Source of the DNA: Variovorax beijingensis
GTDB taxonomy: Bacteria > Pseudomonadota > Gammaproteobacteria > Burkholderiales > Burkholderiaceae_C
Direction: 5' to 3'
NCBI RefSeq assembly: GCF_007828835.1
Contig: NZ_VIVL01000005.1
Span: 186,001-250,000, forward strand
Length of the DNA stretch: 64,000 bases
Position 1 is the stretch's first letter; each line of letters starts with the position of its first letter. The notes below the pieces were generated by a model. It saw only the letters and a list, made by a program, of their open reading frames with translations. It did not search any database and was not told where the DNA came from. The position numbers were made by a program, and so were the translations under genes. This document shows positions 50,485 to 58,100 of the stretch, in pieces.

Positions 50485-51878
50485 GCGGCGGCGCCAAGGG
50501 TTCGCCGGCGAGCCACATCCTCATCGCGGACGACGACCCCGGCATCGGCCGCATCCTGTGCGATCGGCTGCGCGAACTCGGGCACGAGGTGGAGCACGTG
50601 CTGGACGGGGCCGAAGCACTGCGGGCCGCCGACAGGGCGGACCTGATGCTGCTGGACCTGGAGATGCCGCGCATGGACGGCTTCTCGGTGCTCGAGAGCC
50701 TCCAGTCGCTGGCGGCCCCGCCGCCGGTCGTCGTGATCACGGCGCATGGCGAACTGACGAACGCGGTGCGGGCCATGCGCGCCGGCGCCTACGACTTCAT
50801 CGCCAAGCCCTTCGATGCGGCGACCATCCAGCTCGTCGTGCGGCGCGCGCTCGAGACCAGCCGGCTGAAGAGCCACGTCCACACCTTGCGCAGGGAGCTC
50901 GGCAACAAGCACCTGTGGGTACGCGGCACGGATCCCGGCATGGCCCGCGTCGCGGATACCGTCGACCGCGTGGCGCCCAGCCATGCCACGGTGCTGCTGC
51001 TGGGGGAAACCGGCACCGGCAAGGAGGTCGTGGCGCGGGCCCTGCATCTTCGCAGCACGCGCAGCGAACAGCCTTTCGTGGCGGTGAACTGCGCGGTGCT
51101 GAAGGGCGAGCTGCTCGAGAGCGAGCTGTTCGGACACGAGAAAGGCGCGTTCACCGGGGCCGACCGGTCGCGCCCGGGCCGCGTCGAAGCCGCGCGCGGC
51201 GGCACCCTGTTCCTGGATGAAATCGGCGAGCTGCCGACGGCGCTGCAGGCCAAGCTGCTGCGGCTGCTGCAGGAAAAGGAGTACGAGCGGCTGGGCAGCG
51301 ACCGGACGCATCGCGCGGACATCCGCGTGATTGCCGCCACGCACATCGACTTGGCCGCGGCCATCCGCGCCGGCGCCTTCCGCGAAGACCTCTACTACCG
51401 GCTCAAGGTGATCAGCATCAGGATTCCTCCGTTGCGAGAGCGCCAGGGCGACGTGCTGCCGCTGGCCGAGTGGCTGCTGGCCAAGCATGCCGCCGAGTCG
51501 GCGCGCCCGCCGCCCCGGCTCGCACACGACGTCATGCAGGCCCTGGAGCGCTATCCCTGGCCCGGCAACGTGCGCGAGCTGTCGAACGTGATGGAGCGCT
51601 GCGCGCTGCTGGCCGGCGAGACGGTGGACCTGTGCGACTTGCCCGAGGAGTTCATGGGCGGCCCGGTGGCGCCGGCAGCCATGGCGGTGACGGAGATCGA
51701 GGACCTGTTCGCCCTGCCTTACAGCGATGCGGTCACCGCGGCCAGGCGGCTGATCGTCCAGCGCGCCCTTGAAAGATCCGGCGGCCACCAGACCCGGGCG
51801 GCGGAGCGGCTGCGCGTGACGCAGCCCTATCTTTCCCGGCTCGCGAAGCAGCTCGGCGTGCGTGGCGACGAGACCTGA
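50481..51878 (+). CDS. NtrC-type sigma-54 response regulator
   Basis: 465 aa: receiver (1-120, 'ILIADDDPGIG', phospho-Asp in 'LMLLDLEMPRMDGFS'), AAA+ domain (about 150-380) with Walker A 'LLGETGTGKEVVARAL', sigma-54-contacting loop 'GAFTGAD', Walker B 'GTLFLDEIGELP' and 'RYPWPGNVREL', and a Fis-type HTH ending 'HQTRAAERLRVTQPYLSRLAKQL'. It activates RpoN promoters when phosphorylated by the overlapping kinase. No -24/-12 promoter was recognised nearby, so its targets are unknown. Confidence 0.93.
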   Translation: MSGGAKGSPASHILIADDDPGIGRILCDRLRELGHEVEHVLDGAEALRAADRADLMLLDLEMPRMDGFSVLESLQSLAAPPPVVVITAHGELTNAVRAMRAGAYDFIAKPFDAATIQLVVRRALETSRLKSHVHTLRRELGNKHLWVRGTDPGMARVADTVDRVAPSHATVLLLGETGTGKEVVARALHLRSTRSEQPFVAVNCAVLKGELLESELFGHEKGAFTGADRSRPGRVEAARGGTLFLDEIGELPTALQAKLLRLLQEKEYERLGSDRTHRADIRVIAATHIDLAAAIRAGAFREDLYYRLKVISIRIPPLRERQGDVLPLAEWLLAKHAAESARPPPRLAHDVMQALERYPWPGNVRELSNVMERCALLAGETVDLCDLPEEFMGGPVAPAAMAVTEIEDLFALPYSDAVTAARRLIVQRALERSGGHQTRAAERLRVTQPYLSRLAKQLGVRGDET

Positions 51879-51971
51879 GGTGTGCGCTGGAGGCCGGCGA
51901 GCCTTCTTTTTTTGCTGCGGCAGGTGAGGGAGATCACAGCCGGCCGCGCGAGATGCAGCCGTCTCGGCACG

Positions 51972-52235
51972 ATGGCCCGCATGAACGACAAGTGCCAACT
52001 GCAACACGGCGATCCGGGGCATGCCGCCCGCGGGCTCCTCTTGAATTGCGGATGCGGGCTTGCGCACCTGGAGCGCATCCATCGGCGCGGGTGGATGAAG
52101 TTGCTGCCCTGGCTGCGGTTCTATCGCTGTAGCCGGTGCGGCCGGGCGCAACTGGCTTCGAAGCGGGCGGTCAGCTTCGCGATCACGGCGCACAGGAGCG
52201 CAGGAGGCGAGGGCGACCAGGTGCCCGCGCCTTGA
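51972..52235 (+). CDS. Small Cys-rich (zinc-ribbon-like) protein (87 aa)
   Basis: MARMNDKCQLQHG to 'LLNCGCGLAHLERIHRRG' and 'LRFYRCSRCGRAQLASKR': two pairs of cysteines spaced like a zinc ribbon, with a basic middle. Not a family I can name. The start could be 51972 or 51981 (third-codon Met); neither has a clear ribosome site. It follows the sigma-54 regulator by 93 bases in the same direction and converges with the Crp-type gene. Confidence 0.55.
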   Translation: MARMNDKCQLQHGDPGHAARGLLLNCGCGLAHLERIHRRGWMKLLPWLRFYRCSRCGRAQLASKRAVSFAITAHRSAGGEGDQVPAP

Positions 52236-52249
52236 TCGGACCGCCGGAG

Positions 52250-53020
52250 TCAGGGCGCCTTCGGCTCGGCGTCCCCCATGCCTTCCGGCGTGGTGAACAG
52301 TTCGGGCTCGAACATCGGATGGGCCTCGTGGCCCACGGTGGCCGGCGCATCCGGCAGCAGGCTGCCGAAGTCCGTCGAGGCGAAGTTCGGCGGGATGTGA
52401 ATGCCGTTCTCGTCGCGGCGGACCAGGCCGCGGCTTTCCAGGTCGCGCATGGTCTTGTTGACCACCTCGCGCGAGAGCCCCGAATACGATGCGATGACCG
52501 CCTGGGTGATGCGCTTGTCGTAGCCGCCGCTGCCCGCAGGCGCCAGCTGGGTCAGCTCGTGGAGCACGCGGCCGACGAGATTCTCGGCCGACAGCGACGA
52601 GATCCGGCGCAGCTGGCCGCGGATCATGGTGACGCGCTTCATCGCGATCTCGAGCAGGCCGATGGTCACTTCCGGATAGATCGAACACAACCCGCGGATC
52701 GCGGTGATCGGCATCAGGTAGACCGAGGAGGGCAGTGCCGCGACCAGCGTCGAGGTGGCCTGGTAGCTGTTCTCGCTCAGCGAGGGGCCGAGGAAGAAGT
52801 CGCCCCGGCGGATGAAGTCGGTCGTCACGTCCCGGTCGACGGCCCGCAGCAGGCCCGTGGCCACGCAGTAGATGCGATCGGTCCATGTGTCCGCCGGAAG
52901 CACGGTCTCGTTGCGCCGGTAGGAGCGCAGTTCGCTGCTGCGGATCAAGGCGGCCCGGTCGGCGGGCGGCACGCTGGCGATGAGGGGGTGGAGGTACATG
53001 GCGAAAGTGATGTCGGTCAC
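52250..53020 (-). CDS. Crp/FNR-family regulator, non-FNR recognition helix
   Basis: About 256 aa from a GTG at 53020, or 249 from ATG 52999. Effector barrel about 10-125 ('NETVLPADTWTDRIYCVATGLLRAV'-like strands in part), dimer helix, and HTH 'ITQAVIASYSGLSREVVNKTMRDLESRGLV' (split, about 180-210). The recognition helix reads SREVVNKT, lacking FNR's E-x2-S-R, so it should not bind TTGAT boxes. A C-terminal extension of about 40 acidic residues follows. GTG begins two bases after the upstream stop, suggesting coupling with the unknown gene at 53022. The signal is unknown. Confidence 0.82.
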   Translation of the reverse strand: MTDITFAMYLHPLIASVPPADRAALIRSSELRSYRRNETVLPADTWTDRIYCVATGLLRAVDRDVTTDFIRRGDFFLGPSLSENSYQATSTLVAALPSSVYLMPITAIRGLCSIYPEVTIGLLEIAMKRVTMIRGQLRRISSLSAENLVGRVLHELTQLAPAGSGGYDKRITQAVIASYSGLSREVVNKTMRDLESRGLVRRDENGIHIPPNFASTDFGSLLPDAPATVGHEAHPMFEPELFTTPEGMGDAEPKAP

Positions 53021-53021
53021 C

Positions 53022-53735
53022 TCATTTGCAGTCCGCCTGGAGCAGCCGGAACAGCGCCTCGATGCGGTTTCGTTCTTCGGTCTCGTGCAGGGCCTGGCCC
53101 CGCAGCCAGAGCCTTCCGGCCTTTCTCTCGACATGCACGTCGTACACGCGATCGACGCAATCGACCACCACATCCGGCGCGAGCCGCTCCTGCGCGGCCC
53201 ACAGCGCGAGCTCGATCTCCGCGGCGTCCATGCGCCTCGATGCGCGCATCGCGATCCAGTCCGCATGCAGGCGCGGCAGCGCCGTCATGCCCTGCACCTT
53301 CAGCGGCTCGGTGCCGAGCCTTGCCAGCAATGCCTCGAGCTGTGCGGCATCGGACGGTTCGGCGGCTGCGGAGCCGCCGGTGCGCATGCCCGGGGTCCGC
53401 AGCAGGAAGCAGTCGTCGCGCAGGCAGCTCAGATCGGCCGCGGCCGAAGCCGGCGAGCTCGCGCGGATCCGGCGCTGGATCTCGCGGCTCACGCTGGCGG
53501 CGACCTCCGGCCCGTCGGCCTCGACCAGCTGCGCGAAGTTGGCGATGAAGAAGAGCGCGCAGACCCGGTCGGGCAGGGCGCCGCGGTGGCTCTCCGGTGC
53601 CACCGGCGCGGCATCGCGAGGCCGCGCAGGCAGGAAATGCGCGAGCGCTGCGCGCCATCGCGGCCCGAAGCGCCTGTTTTCCATGCGTGGCAGTGCGACC
53701 GTTCCATCGCCTGCGTGACACCACGTTCTCTGCAT
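53022..53735 (-). CDS. Unknown protein paired with a Crp-type regulator (237 aa)
   Basis: I cannot name this protein. It starts MQRTWCHAGDGTVALPRMEN (AGGG nine bases upstream; other Mets at 53783 and 53684). A stretch 'CALFFIANFAQLVEADGPEVAASVSREIQRRI' (in parts, about 70-100) recalls the first half of a GGDEF fold, but no GGDEF motif or active site is present. The C-terminal part ends 'DVVVDCVDRVYDVHVERKAG', then a helix. Six or so cysteines are scattered through it. It sits directly upstream of the Crp-type regulator (GTG two bases after its stop), so it may feed it a signal. Confidence 0.6.
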   Translation of the reverse strand: MQRTWCHAGDGTVALPRMENRRFGPRWRAALAHFLPARPRDAAPVAPESHRGALPDRVCALFFIANFAQLVEADGPEVAASVSREIQRRIRASSPASAAADLSCLRDDCFLLRTPGMRTGGSAAAEPSDAAQLEALLARLGTEPLKVQGMTALPRLHADWIAMRASRRMDAAEIELALWAAQERLAPDVVVDCVDRVYDVHVERKAGRLWLRGQALHETEERNRIEALFRLLQADCK

Positions 53736-54071
53736 TTGGCAAAACCCTGAATCGTTGGACCATTGTTGTGAGCCGCTTCGCAAGCGGTCTTCAGGGAATG
53801 CTACGGAGCCACATGCCGTTTGACACCGGGTTTCGAGCCGTGGATGTGTTCCGAATCACAATTGGACACAATTGATGCCGGAGCGATTGTGCGGCGAGGG
53901 GCCCTGCGCAGTCCTCCCACAAAGTGGTGAGTGGCCCGCGTGCGACACCGGCGGCGGCTACCGTCGCCGGGGCGAAATGGCTTCGGTCCGCGCGGGCACA
54001 GGCGCCCGGCCGCTGCGCAGGCCCGCCGTCACCGTGGAACGCAAGGGGGAAGAGGGGCGGATTGCAGCCTT

Positions 54072-54117
54072 AGCAAAAACCGCAGGGGCATCCGAGTCTC
54101 CATCGCCGGTTTTTGCT
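54072..54117. terminator. Terminator-like hairpin with A and T tracts
   Basis: Inverted repeat of 11 bp (54072-54082 and 54107-54117) with a 24-base loop; A5 on one side and T5 on the other allow function in both directions. On the minus strand it would end the candidate small RNA. Confidence 0.6.
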
Positions 54118-54145
54118 TGTTGCCCGGATCCGGCCGTCCCTGGGT
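54075..54145 (-). ncRNA. Candidate FNR-activated small RNA (about 70 nt)
   Basis: A perfect FNR-type promoter fires leftwards into a short gene-free stretch that ends at a hairpin with arms AGCAAAAACCG and CGGTTTTTGCT (54072-54117), whose 3' arm supplies a run of five U. Predicted start 54145, end near 54075. The 5' part (54145-54118) is single-stranded, G/C-rich and free to pair with targets. No start codon with a ribosome site is present. The layout mirrors anaerobically induced RNAs such as FnrS of enterobacteria, but there is no sequence likeness claimed. Confidence 0.6.
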
Positions 54146-54151
54146 TTCAAG

Positions 54152-54193
54152 AATCTAGGCGCGGCAAGACCCGGGCAGGTTGATGCTCATCAA
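54152..54193 (-). promoter_or_regulatory. FNR/ANR-type promoter of the candidate small RNA
   Basis: Perfect palindromic box (minus strand TTGATGAGCATCAA, 54193-54180), exactly 22 bases, then TAGATT (54157-54152). Box centre -41.5 from the predicted start at 54145. This is among the best-formed FNR promoters in the window, yet no protein gene follows within 400 bases. Confidence 0.75.
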
Positions 54194-54200
54194 ACGGAAG

Positions 54201-54220
54201 GCCCCTGTGGCAACAGGGGC
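54201..54220 (-). terminator. Hairpin downstream of the OmpA gene
   Basis: GCCCCTG (54201-54207) and CAGGGGC (54214-54220) form a 7-bp stem with a 6-base loop, 28 bases beyond the OmpA-like stop codon. A weak T-rich stretch follows on the minus strand. It probably ends the adhesin-OmpA transcript and insulates the small RNA promoter. Confidence 0.5.
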
Positions 54221-54248
54221 GGGCGCGCCTGGCGCAGCGCTGCCGGGC

Positions 54249-55082
54249 TCAACGCTCGCCCGACACCTCGATCTCGACGCGGCGGTTCGGCGCCAGGCAG
54301 GCGATCAGGTCCGCACGCCGGGCCTGGGCGCATTGCACCTTCGGCTCCGATTCGCCCCGGCCCTCGACCTGGATCCTCTGCGCCGGCACGCCGGCCTGTG
54401 CGAGGTAGCTGCGCACGGTGTTGGCGCGCGCCAGCGAGAGCGCATTGTTGTAGGCTTGGCTGCCGAGCCGGTCGGTGTGGCCGATGACCTTGACGGCATC
54501 CGTCGCCTTGATGTCGGCGGCCAGGACGTCGAGCTTGCGGCGCCCCTCCGGCATCAGGTCGGCCAGCGAGCTCCCGTCGAAGCGGAACAGGCCATCGGCA
54601 CCCAGCGTGGTCCGGCGCGGTGCCGCCGGGCTCGCGGCGGCTGGGCGTTCGGCCGTCGGCAGCGCACGCACGGCCAGCACGTCGCCGCAGCCGGCCGGCA
54701 GCCAGTGGAAGGTCTGCGCCTTGTAGTCCTTGTCGAAGATCGCCTTGTACTGGCAGGTGGTCACGCCGCCGCCGGCCTTGCGGAAGTGGAAGATGTAGTC
54801 CCACTCGCGCGGGCCCGCCATGCCTTCGCTGAAGTGCGGACGGCCGAGCAGGTCGTACAGCTGGTCCTTCGTGACGCCGGGCGCCACGGCGCGCAGGTTG
54901 TCCAGGTTGGGGAAGGTGCCTTCCTTGAGCCATGCATCGTTGTCGATGTTCGGGAAGATCACCTCCGTGGCCTTGCCGTCGTCGGTGATGCCCCGGCTCA
55001 CGTAGGAGCTGCAGCCCTGCAGCACCAGCAGTGCCGCGGCGCTTGCTGCAATGGCCGTGAAGCGATGGAATTGCGTTGTCAT
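54249..55082 (-). CDS. OmpA-family lipoprotein with BamE-like domain
   Basis: 277 aa. The signal peptide ends in lipobox LLVLQGC (Cys near 24). Residues about 30-130 resemble the SmpA/BamE fold ('GTFPNLDNLRAVAPGVTKDQLYDLLGRPHF', in parts). The C-terminal OmpA domain (about 165-275) has 'VKVIGHTDRLGSQAYNNALSLARA' and 'ALAPNRRVEIEV'-type peptidoglycan-binding residues, plus a Cys pair ('VQCAQARRADLIACL'). It anchors the outer membrane to the cell wall. It begins 31 bases after the adhesin stop, so it probably assists or is cotranscribed with it, as seen for other trimeric autotransporters. AGAGGAACAC precedes the ATG. Confidence 0.9.
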   Translation of the reverse strand: MTTQFHRFTAIAASAAALLVLQGCSSYVSRGITDDGKATEVIFPNIDNDAWLKEGTFPNLDNLRAVAPGVTKDQLYDLLGRPHFSEGMAGPREWDYIFHFRKAGGGVTTCQYKAIFDKDYKAQTFHWLPAGCGDVLAVRALPTAERPAAASPAAPRRTTLGADGLFRFDGSSLADLMPEGRRKLDVLAADIKATDAVKVIGHTDRLGSQAYNNALSLARANTVRSYLAQAGVPAQRIQVEGRGESEPKVQCAQARRADLIACLAPNRRVEIEVSGER

Positions 55083-55113
55083 GATGTTGTGTTCCTCTTT
55101 TGATGCGGCCGGC

Positions 55114-58100
55114 TTACCAGTGGAAGCCCGCACCGGCTGCCACGCCGACCTTGCCGCGCGAGTTGGCCGAGCCGCTGAACTTCACGACCCAGCGGCCGTT
55201 GTCCGAGAGCTTCGACACGCCGATGGCGAGGGCGGCCTGGCCATCGAAGCCCGCCACGCCCGCGGACACCATGCTCTTGCCCGGGATGTAGGCCTGCGGC
55301 ATGTTGGCCATCGCCATCGCGCCGGCCGCGCCCGCGCTGGCATCCTTGGCGATGCTGCGGATCTCGCCGCCCAGCGCGTTGACGCGCGCATCGGTGTAGG
55401 CGTTGGCCCCTGCGATGCCGCTGTTGAGCTGGTTCACGTTGACCGCATCGGTGCCCGCGACGCCGGGCGCCACGTTGTGCACCGTGACCGGACCGGTCGC
55501 GTTGCTGCCGCCCATCGACACGCTGTTGTAGTTGATCGAGCCATCCGGGTTGATGTCGTACTTGACCGTCGACTGGTCGATCACCGCCACCTGGCCTTGC
55601 ACGCCGCGCAGCTGCGAGACGTTGACCGCATCGCTGTCGGCCGAGCCCGCGGCCACGCCGGTGATCTGGCGGAACTGGCCGTTGGCCGCATCGCCCACCG
55701 ACACCGCCGCCAGCGTGCTGGTGGTGGCGCCGATGGCGATGCGCTGCGCCTCGGTGGCCGTGGGCGGCACGTAGCCGGCCACGCCCGCGGCGGTGGAGGC
55801 CACCGAGCCCGCGCCCAGCGCCACGCCGCCGGCCTGCGTCACGCTGCTGCCCGCGCCCAGCGCCACGCCTTGCACAGCCGCGGCCGACGACTGCGTACCC
55901 AGCGCGATGGAGTCGGCCATGTGCGAGGTCGCGCCCTGGCCGATCGCCACGCCGCCCGGCGCGGTCTGCTGCACCACCGCGCCGTTGCCGATGCCGATGC
56001 CGTTGTTGCCGTTGACCACCGTCTGCGGGCCCACCGCCACCGACTCCGCGCCGATGGCCAGCGAGTCCGCCGCGCTCGAGTTGGCGTGGAAGTACAGCGT
56101 CGGCGTGACCGCGAACGACATCAGCGCACCCGAGAGCTGGCGCACCGTGACCGCGTCCTGCGCCTGCGTGCCGTCGGCCACGTTGGTGATCTGGCGGTAG
56201 CTGGTGGCGCTGCCGACCGACAGGGCGCCCAGCAGCGTGCGGTCGGTGGTGTTGTAGCTGATCAGCGAGCTGCCCGCCGGGATGCTGCCGGTGGAGGGCG
56301 CCACGAAGCGGTCAGAGACCGCGCCCGCGCCGATGGCCACCGAGCCCGCGACCGTGGCGCTCGCATCCTTGCCCGATGCGATCGCATCGGCCCCCGTGGC
56401 ACCCAGGTTGTCCTCGTTGCCGCCACCGGTCGAGTTGACGCTGTAGTACCGGGTCTTGTTGGCCGTGACCGTGGTGCTGAGGTTCTCGATCGACTGGTTG
56501 GTGGCGAACAGCTGCGAGCCGTTGATCGCATCGGTCGAGCTGCCCGAGATCCGGCCCGCCGCCACGTTGGTGATGGTGCGCTCCGCGCCCACCGCACCGA
56601 CGCTGACTGTGCTTGCCGGCGTGGTGCCCGCGAAGCCGTAGGTCGTGCCGTTGATCACCGTGCTGGCCGTGCCCACCGCGGCCACCGTGGTGGAGCCGGC
56701 GCCCAGCGCCACGTCGTTCGCGTTGTTGGCGACCGCATTCGGGCCGATCGCGACCGAGTCCGTGCCCAGCGCCTGCGAGTCGGGCAGCGTCGAGGTGGCG
56801 TGGAAGTACTTGATGCCTCCGCCGTTGTTGATGTCGCCGATCGTGTTGCCGAGGTTGGTGATCTGCGTGGTGTTCGCCGTCACCTGCTGGTTGGTGGCAA
56901 AGAGCTGCGAACCGTTGATGGCATCGGTCGAGGTGTTGGAAAGCCGGCCCGCCGCCACGTTGGTGATGGTGCGCTCCGCACCCACGCTGCCCACGCTCAC
57001 CGTGCTCGCCGGCGTGGTGCCCGCGAAGTTGTAGGTGGTGCCGCCGATCACCGCGCTGGCCGTGCCCACGGCCGCGGCCGTCGTCGAGCCGGAACCCAGC
57101 GCCACGCTGTTGGCGTCCGACGCCGTGGCGCCGAGGCCGATGGCCACGGCCGACGTGCCGCTCGCCGCCGCGTTCTTGCCCGACGCGATGGCGTCGGCCC
57201 CGCTGGCGCCAGTGTTGTCCTCGTTGGTGCCGCCGGTGGAGTTGACGCTGTAGTACTTGGTCTTGTTGGTCGTGACCGTGCTGCTGAGGTCCTCGATCGA
57301 CTGGTTGGTGGCGAACAGCTGCGAGCCGTTGATCGCATCGGTCGAGGTGCCGGAGATCCGGCCGGCCGCGACGTTGGTGATCGTGCGCTCGGCGCCCACG
57401 CTGCCCACGCTCACGGTGCTCGCGGGCGTGGTGCCCTGGAAGTTGTAGGTCGTACCGTTGATCACGGCGCTGGCCGTGCCGACGGCCGTGGCCGTGGTCG
57501 AGCCGGAGCCCAGCGCCACGTCGCCCGCATTGGCCGTCGCCGCAGCAGCATCGCCGATGGCCACGCTGCCCGCCTTGCCCACCGCACCGGCGGTGGAGCC
57601 ATTGCCCAGTGCCACCGAGCCCTGGCCGATCGCCTTGTTGGCATTGCCGATCGCGACCGCACCGTTGGCCTGGTTGGCTGCGGTGGCCGAGGCCGTACCG
57701 TCGCTGTTGGCGGTGTTGTTGGCACCGCCGGTAAAGGCACCGGTGCCGCTCGCGTAGCTCGGATCGCCGATCACCACGGCGCCGTTGCCGTAGGCCGTGT
57801 TGCCCGAACCGATCGAGATGGCCTTGCCGCCCGTGGCCGTCGCTCCCTTGCCGATGGCCACCGCCTCTGCCGAATCGGCCGTCGCGCCGCTGCCGATCGC
57901 CACGGTATCCGCGGCGCTGGCGCGCGAGCCGTTGCCCATTGCCACGCCGCTGGCACCGGCCGCCGAAGCGTTCACGCCGGCCGCCAGGGCATTGAGGCCC
58001 GTGGCGCCGTCGTTCGCATAGTTCCCCTGCTTCGTGCCGCCGTCGTTCACGCTGTAGTAGCGGATCTTGGCTCCGTCTATCTGGGTGTTCAGCTGGCTCA

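Larger units (their letters stand above)
53736..54248. other. 513-bp stretch without a protein gene
   Basis: No convincing coding frame. It contains an AT-richer promoter zone for the gene at 53735, with CACAATTG repeated at 53859-53866 and 53869-53876, a small hairpin (53770-53784), the candidate small RNA with its FNR-type promoter (54075-54193), and a hairpin (54201-54220) after the OmpA gene. A 312-base open frame at 53872-54183 on the plus strand has poor composition and crosses both RNA elements, so it is rejected. Confidence 0.6.

Noticed and set aside
53872-54183. A 103-residue frame over the small RNA region
   Set aside because: No ribosome site, mixed composition, and it runs through the hairpin and FNR promoter.
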